NCBI RefSeq assembly: GCF_036850765.1
Contig: NC_089496.1
Coordinates: 45,431,613 to 45,495,612 of the forward strand
Source of the DNA: Saccopteryx bilineata
Taxonomy: Eukaryota; Chordata; Mammalia; Chiroptera; Emballonuridae
DNA: 64,000 bases
Direction: 5' to 3'
In this document: one piece after another, positions 55,179 through 64,000 of the stretch
How the letters are laid out: each line of letters begins with the position of its first letter
Position numbering within the stretch: position 1 is the first letter of the stretch
Made by a program: the position numbers and the translations under genes
Notes under the pieces: generated by a model
The model's input: only the letters and a program-made list of their open reading frames with translations
Database searches by the model: none
Told to the model about the DNA's origin: nothing

Positions 55179-55535
55179 GCCTGATCAGGCGGTGGCGCAG
55201 TGGATAGAGCATCGGACTGGGATGCCGAGGACCCAGGTTCAAGACCCCGAGGTCGCCAGCTTGAGCGCGGGCTCATCTGGTTTGAGCAAGAGCCCACGAG
55301 CTTGAACCCAAGGTCGCTGGCTCCAGTAAGGGGTTACTCGGTCTGCTGAAGGCCCGCGGTCAAGGCACATATGAGAAAGCAATCAATGAACAACTAAGGT
55401 GTTGAATCGCGCAATGAAAAACTAATGATTGATGCTTCTCATCTCTCTCCATTCCTGTCTGTCTGTCCCTGTCTATCCCTCTCTCTGACTCACTCTCTGT
55501 CTCTGTAAAAAAAAGTAATAAATAAATAAATAAAT
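55179..55535 (+). mobile_element. Type B SINE inside the larger hAT
   Basis: TSD AAAATCCTACAAATA (55164-55178) against AAAATCTTACAAATA (55536-55550), one mismatch. Intact head, with an AAAT microsatellite tail. Confidence 0.95.
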
Positions 55536-55902
55536 AAAATCTTACAAATAATTGTAGGCGCACTGTATACAAATTTCTGAGAAATATGTTATAATAATTA
55601 AGTCAAATATTAAAGAAAAAAAAATAAAGTCCAAGTGTGCTTTTATGGTAATTAAAGTAAATACGACAAAATTAAATTTATTCTGACATTAAAAAACACT
55701 TTTGTTAATTTTTTGAGTTATGCTTTTTAGAATTCATAACAGAGAGGTTAAAAAAAAAAAGACAAAAAAGATCTTTTTTATATAGATAGATACATTCTTA
55801 GTAAGATTTAATAAATTCGGCAGGTCCTGGCGCAAATGTGTTAAGTTTTTTCACTCTTGTGTTTATGAGAAACATGAGCCTTAGCAATTTCTTCAATGTT
55901 TG

Positions 55903-55905
<3 letters not shown>

Positions 55906-55945
<40 letters not shown>
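55906..55945. repeat. (TA)20 microsatellite
   Basis: Pure TA run at the tail side of the adjacent type A SINE, probably grown from its target site or tail. Confidence 0.95.
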
Positions 55946-55960
<15 letters not shown>

Positions 55961-56343
55961 GTATTTTTCTGAAGCTGGAAACGGTGAGAGACAGTCAGAC
56001 AGACTCCCGCATACGCCCGACCGGGATCCACCCGGCACGCCCACCAGGGGGCGATGCTCTGTCCACCAGGGGGCGATGCTCTGCCCCTCCGGGGGGTCGC
56101 TCTGTTGCGACCAGAGCCACTCTAGCGCCTGGGGCAGAGGCCAAGGAGCCATCCCCAGCGCCCGGGCCATCTTTGCTCCAATGGAGACTTGCTGCAGGAG
56201 GGGAAGAGAGAGACAGAGAGGAAGGAGAGGAGGAGGGGTGGAGAAGCAGATGGGCGCTTCTCCTGTGTGCCCTGGCTGGGAATTGAACCCGGGACTCCTG
56301 CATGCCAGGCCGACGCTCTACCACTGAGCCAACCGGTCAGGGC
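55912..56343 (-). mobile_element. Type A SINE inside the larger hAT
   Basis: Reverse full-length copy. Flanks TGGGCATATAT at about 55901-55911 and 56344-56354. Two CCACCAGGGGGCGA units at 56041-56054 and 56063-56076. Confidence 0.94.
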
Positions 56344-56783
56344 TGGGCATATATTTGAAAAGCAAACTCTCATTTCCTCGTCAATACATTGAAGAATTCC
56401 TCTCTTTATAGTCTTAGTTGTGTTGAGTGCAGAAAACCCCCACCATACATATCATCTTAACTTTACACCAAACAAAGGAGAGAAGAAACTTGCCTCCAGT
56501 CTTTCCAGGGAACATGGGGGGTGGTGTAAACAATCCAGCACCACAGCTTTAACAGCCTTTTGCAACCTAATCAGGCAAGTGAGGTGGGGGGTTGGGCAGA
56601 CTGTCAGTTTACAGCCAATTCCCCACTTCTCTGTCCCCCAAAAATCTAAACTCCAAAACCCCTGTTGGTTTTTTGGTCCCCCATAGGCACATATTTCTCT
56701 GGAATACCATAGGGAGCACCTGGAAATCTTCTAGAGCACACCAGTGTGCCCTGGCGCACACTTTGAGAACCATTGGCCTAGAG

Positions 56784-58697
56784 TGACATGGGATCCTAGC
56801 TCTGATTCCACTACTCAACATGGCTTTGGTGTGCTCCTGCTGATGGCATGGACCCGAAGGGCCATCGCCTGTCTCTGCAGTGGCTGAACCTTTATTTCAA
56901 GAACACCAAAGGATGCTCTTAGCAAGGAGCGTCCCCTCCACCCCCACCCCCACCCCGCACCAGTTACAGGGCCAGGGAGTAGTTAGTCTGTGCTGTTCCT
57001 GTTGCCCGCACTCAATAACTCATGCATTCTGTGTATTTTCTGGGGGCCCTCTACGGGACCGGGCCCTGGACACAGGCATGAAGACAGCAACACAGGAGGC
57101 CCAGGGCTGTGGACAAACATGAACATACAGAGTGTGTGCCGGAGACCGGGGAGACATAGGTCCCCGCTCCATCAGGACAGGGAAGGAGGCAGAAAGGAAG
57201 ACAGGGAACGGTTGAATAGCTCCTAGAAAGGTTCAGTGAAGTGACTGCAAGTCCCAGAAAACAGGCAGAAAGCAAAGTAGCGGAGGTGCCAAAGGAGAGG
57301 AGCAATAACAATGACAAAAATACTCATTAACAGTATTTGTACTGCAATCTAGGAAGCAGAGGCCTGCCCACCCCACACCCCAAACCCCGCGGCGATGCGG
57401 ATTTAGCAGGTCTGGGCTAAAGCAGGGGAGAGAACACGTAGGTCCTTAGCAGCACATAGGTGATCTTAATATCCGGCCCCCAATAAATTCTGTTGGTGCT
57501 TCCAGTATTTTTCACATCATGGAACAGTCGGTGGTATTTATACAACACATCGAATTAAAGTAGAGGTGATTTGGCAACACCTATGTGGACACTGGTTAAA
57601 AAAAACACACCAATTTTCCTCCTTTACATTACATTTCTATGATAAGAAAAATAAAATGGTAGCAAAGCTCTTAACCAATGGATTTTTATAAATATTCTGA
57701 ATATAATCTTTTGAAATCCCTGAATTCATGAAGTTTTACAAAGGGAGCCATAATTTGTCCTGTTCGAACTTTTTGAATGGGTGTAGGAAATACTGAATGT
57801 TTCGGCACAGCAAGGAATTCACAGCCACGAGTCCGTGGGTGAAACCCACTCAGGGCGCGCAGCTTTAGGAAACTCTCAGGTTATGTTGTCCCAGCTTTTC
57901 ATGGGGGGGGGGGGGGGCGAGCAAAAATTCACGGGCTCCAAAGATGCCGCCCCAGCCCCTTTCCAGTTCCAGCGAAATCCCCAGGCAAATGTTAAATTTA
58001 AATAGAAAGGCGATCCAGGCACAACCCAGGGACATGTGACTTCTAGAAAGCTGAAGTTAACAAACAGAATGAACAAGCGGCTCCTACATAGGAAGCCTGG
58101 CACCCAGAAGAGAGGGCTGCAGAAAGGGTTTTTTAAAGGTTCAGCTTTCTGAGCGCTGGGGGCGGAGCCAAAGAACCTGCCCCAAGTTCTTTAGGTGAAC
58201 ACGGTGGAGTGCCAGAACATTCCTGTAAGTGCTGGGAAAAGGCCAACACGACTCCAACCAGGCCAGTTTCCTCAGTAGAAAGGCTGTATTTAGAGTAACA
58301 TCAAGTGAATTCCAACAAGCCTCGCCATTCAACTTTTATGTTATATTATCTACAGACCCAAGATCAAACCAAATGGGAACTAAAAGTCATCCCACTACCA
58401 GGCATAGACCAAACTAATAATAAGTTTTTAAAAGTCCTGACTTTTGATATGTTTCCCGATTAAGTACACTCAGCAGTTACTATGGACTTACCCCCAGAAA
58501 GATAACACAGGTCCCAATGTTGGGTGCTTGGCATATACTTTATTTATAGTTCTCTTAATCTATGGCTTCCAAAATCACTTCTGATATTTCAGCTAGTATA
58601 CCTGCATGTGGAAAACTGAAACGAAGTTTCACAAACACTCTTTTCCAATGTCTTTTATTTTAAAAATAAGACAAAAATTATATTGTTCAAGACTTAC
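56784..58697. other. Unique non-coding sequence
   Basis: 57,350-57,480 (GGATTTAGCAGGTCTGGGCT) may be a MER5-type relic. A G run of about 14 lies at 57,904. No gene recognised. Confidence 0.45.
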
Positions 58698-59050
58698 GCC
58701 TGACCAGGCGGTGGCGCAGTGTATAGAGCATCGGACTGGGATGCAGAAGGACCGAGGTTCGAGACCCCGCGGTTGTCAGCTGGAGCGCGGGCTTATCTGG
58801 CTTGAGTAAAAAGCTCACCAGCTTGGACCCAAGGTCGCTGGCTGGAGCAAGGGGTTACTCGGTCTGCTGAAGGCCCACCGTCAAGGCACATATGAGAAAG
58901 CAATCAATGAACAACTAAGGTGTCACAATGAAAACCTAATGATTGATGCTTCTCATTTCTCTCTGCTCTTCTCTGTCTGTCCCTGTCTGTCCCTCTCTCT
59001 GTCTCTCTCTCTATCTTTGTAAAAAATATATATATATCTATATAGATATA
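58698..59050 (+). mobile_element. Type B SINE with TA-rich tail
   Basis: Head GCCTGACCAGGCGGTGGCGC and B box GGTTCGAGACCCC. It ends in TATATATATCTATATAGATA, a self-complementary tail microsatellite. The TSD is unclear (ACTTAC on both sides). Confidence 0.93.
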
Positions 59051-60057
59051 TACTTACAAGTTGATATACAACCTATTACCGAGTTTACCGTAAGGAAAAA
59101 AACACCATTCCAAAGAGCACTTGGTTGGGTAAATGACAGTCTATCTGCAGAGTAAAATACAATGCAGCCTTTAAAAGAATGAGGCAGTTGAAGGATGTCC
59201 AAGATAGATCATCAAATGAAAGAAAATTCATTTTAAACTGAAGGAAAAAAATAATAAACTGAAGGAGATTCCAACATGTTTTCCCTCCACTTTGTCAACA
59301 GGACATGGCAAATCACAGAAAAAGAGAATGTCTCAAATGTGCGTGGGCATACAAATTCCTCGGAGGAACCTGGCAAAAGTCCTTGGAGTCGTCCCTGGAA
59401 ACGCTGCAGGGACAGATGCTAGGCCACAACCCCCACCGCTGTCACAGTATCGACTGGCCTGAGCCCTGGCAGCCAGAGCCAGGTGTGCAGCACACGCTTC
59501 CTGGGGCTCGCGGAGGGAGCTCCACGCAAGAGGAAGCCGTCGGGAGCACCGATCCCCGGGTCAGAAGCGAGAGCTAACAGCAGTGGAGGAGGTGACTCCG
59601 CATGGACATCCTCACTACTCACGGCCTTTCAACCGTGGCCCTCTCTCCCCTGCCTTTTTTTTTCTCTCTCTCTCTCTGAGCACAGAGCACGGGGCCAAGT
59701 ACAGAAGAGAGTCCTGGTGTTGAAAAGAAGTTGCTCCCTGTATTTGTCCCTCAGAGCCAAGGGATGTCTCAGCAAGCCTCACAGGGCCCTGCTAGCCCAT
59801 ACAGCCCTTTATGGGACTTCAAAAGAAATGCCTCTTCCTCGGGGTAGGAATGAAGCTCGGCCCGGATGCAGTGCGGCCAGCAGAGATTAGGTTAGGTTTC
59901 AGCGCCCTTGGATTTCGGCACCCCACCCCCTCACAGGTGCGCACACGCGGTGAACTGCCTGCACCACCGTATCAGATACAACCCAGTTCACTGCAGTGGT
60001 CACCGCGGGCCTCGCGCTTATCTCTGTTCAGGAATAAAAATTACAGGCGCCGTGCAG
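59051..60057. other. Unique non-coding sequence
   Basis: A CT tract at about 59,660-59,680. Overlapping frames on both strands without domains. Confidence 0.5.
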
Positions 60058-60180
60058 GAGCAGAAAAAGCACTAGGCTGGGAGTCAGGAGAGCTTTCAGT
60101 CCCGTTCCTGCCCCCACCCAGCGACGTGACTGGGGTGCAGTCACTGGGCCGACCTGGTCCGCAGTCTGCTAAGACAGAAC
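60058..60180 (-). mobile_element. MIR-like SINE fragment
   Basis: GCAGAAAAAGCACTAGGCTG, GGAGTCAGGAGAGCTTTCAG and TGCCCCCACCCAGCGACGTG follow MIR in reverse orientation. CpG-rich. Confidence 0.65.
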
Positions 60181-60590
60181 GACGAGCTTTCCCTACCCCG
60201 GGTCTAACCTTCCGTGGCTCTCCTCGTCTCCCACAGCTCCGCATTTCCTTCTCCATACCGGGCTCGACTTGCAAACACTCCTGCTTGCAAAGTCACCACG
60301 CTTGGCTCTGCGATGCCTCTGGCCTTCGTTGCGGAGGGTGTTCCCCGCGTGGAAAGCCCCTCCTGACACTTGTATGTTTTGCTAACTTGTCCAGAGCCTT
60401 CAAGTTCCATTTCAAGGCTCTCCGCTTCTCTGGTTGAGTCTCTCGGACGTCTTCACCTCCTAATTCTAACCACTACATCTTGAATGCACACCCTTCCCCC
60501 AAAGCAAGTGTTTCATTGAATAGGGATTTTCAGCTGGTGCGTCTGCCTCCCCATCACAGTAGAGCCCAGGTCCCCTGGAGACAATGCTCC
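60181..60590 (+). mobile_element. Probable L2-like fragment
   Basis: CTCTGCGATGCCTCTGGCCT, GGAAAGCCCCTCCTGACACT and CCTTCAAGTTCCATTTCAAG loosely follow the L2 3' order. Low certainty; otherwise unique DNA. Confidence 0.35.
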
Positions 60591-60595
60591 ACTGG

Positions 60596-61513
60596 TGTTG
60601 GGCAGATAAAGTTATTTTTTATCACCCTCATTGTTAAAGATGGTGCTGCGCCACTGCCCAGGTGATAATCTTAATGTCCTTCTTGCTTAGAAGGGGCGTG
60701 GTTATGCTAATGTGTATTGGGGGAGGGGCTTTTGTGCCCAAAAGGTTTTAAAAGGAGGAGCTAGGAGGCCATTTTGGAGAGAGAGTGGCCAAGTTCCTGT
60801 AGGGAAGAGGAACCCAGGCTGGAGCAGGGCAGGGAAGTCACATGGAGGAAGCAGCCAAAATGGCGTAATGGGAAGAGGATAAGAAAATGGGGAACAGAGG
60901 TGAACAAGACTGGTGAGGTGGAAGCCTTTAATTCTAGGAATACTTGGATGAGTCAGTAGCTTTGTGAGCACGGAATGAGTGGGATTTGGAGCCCAGTGTG
61001 TGTTCGTACTCGCTTGCCGAGTGTGAGTCTAGAATAAAGGAAAATGGAACACCAGTTTTAGGCTCTGTTGACTCCTTACCATCTGTCCAAATCAAACACG
61101 AACCTGCATTGGCCAGGCAGCTTTATTTATTTATTTATTTATTTACAGAGACAGAGAGAGAGTCAGAGAGAGGGATAGACAGGGACAGACAGACAGGAAC
61201 GGAGAGATGAGAAGCATCAATCATTTAGTTTTTTGTTGCACATTGCGACACCTTAGTTGTTCATTGATTGCTTTCTCATATGTGCCTTGACCGGGGGCCT
61301 TCAGTAGACGGAGTAACGCTTGCTGGAGCCAGCGACCTTGGGTCCAAGCTGGTGGGCTTTTGCTCAAGCCAGATGAACCTGCGCTCAAGCTGGTGACCTC
61401 GGGGTCTCGAACCTGGGTCCTTCCGTACCACAGTCCGAGGCTCTATCTACTGCGCCACCGCCTGGTCAGGCGGGCAGGCAGCTTTGATGGCGCCTGCTGT
61501 TACTGGCCATACA
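60596..61513 (+). mobile_element. Solo LTR of an endogenous retrovirus (copy 3) with a SINE inside
   Basis: TGTTGGGCAG to CCATACA with an exact 5-bp TSD ACTGG at 60591-60595 and 61514-61518. Without the SINE it is about 558 bp. Poly-A-type signal CTAGAATAAAGG near 61,030. Closely related to copy 2. No viral internal sequence nearby. Confidence 0.93.
61125..61471 (-). mobile_element. Type B SINE inside LTR copy 3
   Basis: Reverse copy with a TTTA tail. The TSD is GGCCAGGCAGCTTT (left, about 61112) against GGGCAGGCAGCTTT (right, about 61472). It splits the LTR close to its 3' end, so the LTR is older than this SINE. Confidence 0.94.
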
Positions 61514-61790
61514 ACTGGCCACACAGTCTTAGGTGTATACACGTGCAGTATTTAATATAGGAACTGGTAAATGACAAGACCTTCTTCTACCCTCTGTGGA
61601 AGTTATGGAAGTGTCCTCTGTATCAAGAAGAGGACACATTACTGATACCTCTGCCCACTCTCCAGAACTGCAGACAGAGCCTTTAAGTGAAGAGAAAGTG
61701 ATTAAGAGGCATCTATGGTGTATTCTCATTAAGGTAGCCAGAAGGGTTCCTTGAAAATATAAGACGGGTCCTGCTTCCTTATTTTAGTAT
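61514..61790. other. Unique non-coding sequence
   Basis: Nothing recognised. Confidence 0.5.
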
Positions 61791-61794
61791 CTGT

Positions 61795-61960
61795 CTTTCC
61801 TACTAAAATGTAAGCTCCAGACGGGCAGTCGGTTCCATTCACTGCTAAATCCTCAGCATCTAAAGCTGAGGCCTGGAAACTGGGAGAGTTCTGTTAAAAA
61901 AAAAAAAAAAAAAAAGAATAAAGAATAAAAAGGTTGAGTGAAGGAATGAATGAACGGAGT
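61795..61960 (+). mobile_element. L2 LINE 3' end fragment
   Basis: CTACTAAAATGTAAGCTCCA, GACGGGCAGTCGGTTCCATT, CACTGCTAAATCCTCAGCAT, then an A-run and GAAGGAATGAATGAACGG: the L2 end. Confidence 0.78.
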
Positions 61961-62084
61961 AACACATGGACCCATGAAGATCAAAGTTGCTGGGTGGGGG
62001 AGTGGAAGGGGAAGAATTTGAACCAGATTCTGCACTGCTAAGCATGTTTACAAATTGCTCTATAATCACTAATTAGCTTTTCTA

Positions 62085-62185
62085 AACCACATCCCCTTGG
62101 GGACAGGCAGGCCTAGCCTCCCAATTTTAAGATAAGGGAATTCAAACCCAAGGTCACACAGCAAATCAACTTCCCGCGCAGTGCT
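62085..62185 (+). mobile_element. MIR SINE fragment
   Basis: ATTTTAAGATAAGGGAATTC and AAACCCAAGGTCACACAGCA with AATCAAC match the MIR core. Confidence 0.68.
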
Positions 62186-62956
62186 TACCCTCGCCCGTAA
62201 TAAGAATGAGATTAAAGATACTGGTGATTTGTAAAAGGTTGAAATATTAGAGGAAATAAAAGAGTTTAGGGCACGGGACCAAGAAAGCTTTGCACAGACC
62301 CTCAGCACACAGCATCAAAGGGAAAGCAGGCTGTTCTGTCTGGAATCCTAAATTCTCAGGGTGTGTACACTGCATTATTCAGTCATCAGTTTCCAGAGCC
62401 CGGAGAGGCAGAGACAATGGGAGCTGCAGTTCCGCTCCGGCGTCTCGGGGCCCGCCTGCCAATCAGCAGTGACACCACCGTCACGGGGCCTCACGCTGCC
62501 CCAGCGCCTGCACAGGCTCACTGCAGAGAGAATGCAGAGGACGGAGGGGGAATAAAACACCAACCTAAAAAAGAGAGAGAGTTAAATCAAATAAACAACA
62601 GGCTGACATCAAAATTAAAATAAATATATATCTAATCACAGTTTAATCATGCTCGTGCATATTACAAAGGAGACTAAGTCTAAATGATACCCTCCCAAAG
62701 TACAGGAACAAAAGGACAGATGATATAAATTGTCCTAATCTTTCCATTTCAGGCTTTTAAAAATCAAAATTAAACTTGCTGAAAAATACCACATTTGGTT
62801 CCCCAGCATTATGACTAATGTTCCAAGAAGGGAGAGCACCATGTGCATTTTCACTCAACTTAAAAATTAATTTTGGTTGATCTTTTTTCAGTTTACTTCT
62901 TAGTTAGTTGGGGAAATGAGATCAATCTCCTTTCTTCTGTTTTAAAAGTTATTTTC
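62186..62956. other. Unique non-coding sequence
   Basis: Nothing recognised. CpG-bearing at 62,430-62,510, AT-rich after 62,560. Confidence 0.5.
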
Positions 62957-63175
62957 AGCCCTGGCTGGGGGCTGGGTGGCTCAATGGGTAGAACATCATC
63001 CCAGCATGCCAAGGTCATGGGTTTGATCCCCAGTCAGGACGTGTATGAGAAGCAACCAATGTGTGCACAAATAAATGGAACAGTTAAGTGGACCAAGAGA
63101 GTTGACGCTTCTCTCTCTCTCTCTCCCATCCTCTTTCTTTCCCTCTCTCAAATCAATGGGAAAAAAATATTTTAA
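62957..63175 (+). mobile_element. VES-like SINE (classical form)
   Basis: Head AGCCCTGGCTGGGGGCTGGG with GGGTTTGATCCCCAGTCAGG, middle GAGAAGCAACCAATGTGTGC, CT-rich part, end CTCTCTCAAATCAATGGGAA. Structure and length fit the VES family of bats better than types A-C. Diverged, so relatively old. Confidence 0.75.
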
Positions 63176-63784
63176 TTATTTTCCACTAAAAACATAAAAA
63201 CACATTTGATACTGAGAGAAGGAAAGAGCTTGTGGTGAGTTTGAGCTGCTGAATGGAGAATGGAGGAAACAAGAACATGGGAAGCAAGAGGCCCATCCAT
63301 TGTCAATAAGGCCTTATGCCCGAGCCAAGCTCCGTCCAGTGGGAGGACCGAGGAAAGGGTAACTAAAATGTCCAGGGCACTGAAGGGTCTCGGAGGCAAG
63401 GCTCCAGGACAGAATCTGTGCTTCTCCAGGTACCGAGAGCAGCACACTATGAGGTCACGCCTCCCAAAACACTGGAAGCAAATATGAAACCACACTGAAA
63501 TGGAGACAAGGAGAATCCAAAGCCGGGGATAAATTACACCCCAACCCTGCGGCTCACTCAGTCACTCAAACTGCGCCCTGTGCAACGTCCGGTGCATTTT
63601 AAACAGTTAGCACAGCGGTTCCTTGTTGACATCCAACAAACCATAACAATACTTGTAAACAGCTTGGCAATAATGCACAAAAAGTGATTTGAAGCTCTCA
63701 CCATGTTAACTTTTTAGCTTTAGGAGATCAAGTTTATATTAAATTCATTTATTAAAGTGTACAGTTTGATGAGCTTTGGGAAAT
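63176..63784. other. Unique sequence with a possible L1 trace
   Basis: 63,745-63,780 (TTATTAAAGTGTACAGTTTG) resembles an L1M 3' region in reverse. Otherwise unplaceable. Confidence 0.4.
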
Positions 63785-64000
63785 ACAGCTGCTCACAAAA
63801 ATGAGGGGGTCGGGGAACGTGCAGACACTCCAGCACTTTCAGCCTTTCCTATATAGTATAGTGCGCTTTCACCAGTGAAATAGAAGTTGGTTTTGCATCT
63901 CCTCTGCACGACTGAAGAACTTTCTTTGACTTGTCGTTTGCTTTTCTGGTGTTCTTGTTTAATAAAAAAAAAAAATCAAATGCTTTTTATAATCACTTCA
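63785..64000. mobile_element. Possible mariner-like transposon end, cut by the window
   Basis: Begins ACAGCTGCTCACAAAAATGA, which I recall weakly as a Tc1/mariner-type terminal repeat next to a TA. The right end lies beyond the window, so the call cannot be tested here. Confidence 0.3.

Larger units (their letters stand above)
55126..56775. mobile_element. Larger hAT transposon relic with two SINEs inside
   Basis: Termini CAGTGGCTCTCGAAC and CTTTGAGAACCATTG are inverted repeats with a few mismatches, and the 8-bp TSD GCCTAGAG is exact at 55118-55125 and 56776-56783. Without the SINEs about 850 bp of AT-rich hAT sequence remains. No intact transposase is seen. It belongs to a different hAT family from copies 1-5. 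Confidence 0.88.

Noticed and set aside
59020..59055. Cruciform-forming TA palindrome
   Set aside because: It is the degenerate AT tail of a type B SINE, common in such tails, and not special here.

Overview
This is nuclear DNA from a mammal, almost certainly a bat. I find no protein-coding exon, no functional tRNA or rRNA gene, no CRISPR array and no bacterial-style operon. The bat call rests on many copies of tRNA-headed SINEs whose structures I associate with Chiroptera. Three families recur, called here type A (about 370 bp, VES-related head with a long GC-rich body), type B (about 310-340 bp) and type C (about 160-200 bp). There is also one older copy resembling classical VES. Added to these are several young-looking non-autonomous hAT transposons, which are unusual in most mammals but well known in bats. 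The A plus B combination makes me favour horseshoe or leaf-nosed bats (Rhinolophoidea), but I cannot settle the family without a repeat library. The background of MIR, L2, L1M, MER5-like and MaLR (MST/MLT1) fossils is typical of any placental mammal.

Layout. 1-562: a 52-bp GC-rich minisatellite cut by the window edge. 563-16,200: unique sequence with scattered type A/B SINEs, MIRs, one MaLR LTR, a hAT element with a SINE inside it, and a perfect CTCF-consensus match at 8,482. 16,209-17,650: a 41-bp minisatellite of about 35 units, running straight into an L2 element that itself contains a 56-bp triplication. 18,900-30,000: unique sequence, a nested SINE pair, a second hAT and MIRs. 30,540-33,266: an L1M remnant carrying a hAT, then SINEs, one with a hAT inside. 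33,267-40,870: SINEs, an L2, a MaLR LTR, and a single-copy AT-rich stretch with two octamer motifs. 40,873-42,555: two related solo LTRs, the second inside a hAT that is itself inside an L2. 42,700-55,100: mostly unique sequence, including segments that look like conserved regulatory DNA and a perfect 20-bp palindrome. 55,126-56,775: a larger hAT holding two SINEs. 58,700-64,000: more SINEs, a third solo LTR of the same family with a SINE inside, an L2, a VES copy, and a possible transposon end cut by the window.

Nothing here works together as a gene system. The value of the window is in its insertion history, much of which can be dated relatively because target-site duplications (TSDs) are readable, in its tandem repeats, and in candidate regulatory sites: CTCF-like motifs, including a set spread by the type A SINE, a POU-like palindrome, and octamer or homeodomain clusters. 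The long open frames are explained by stop-free tandem repeats and GC-rich SINEs, not by genes. All family names come from memory of consensus sequences; RepeatMasker with a bat library would be the decisive check.
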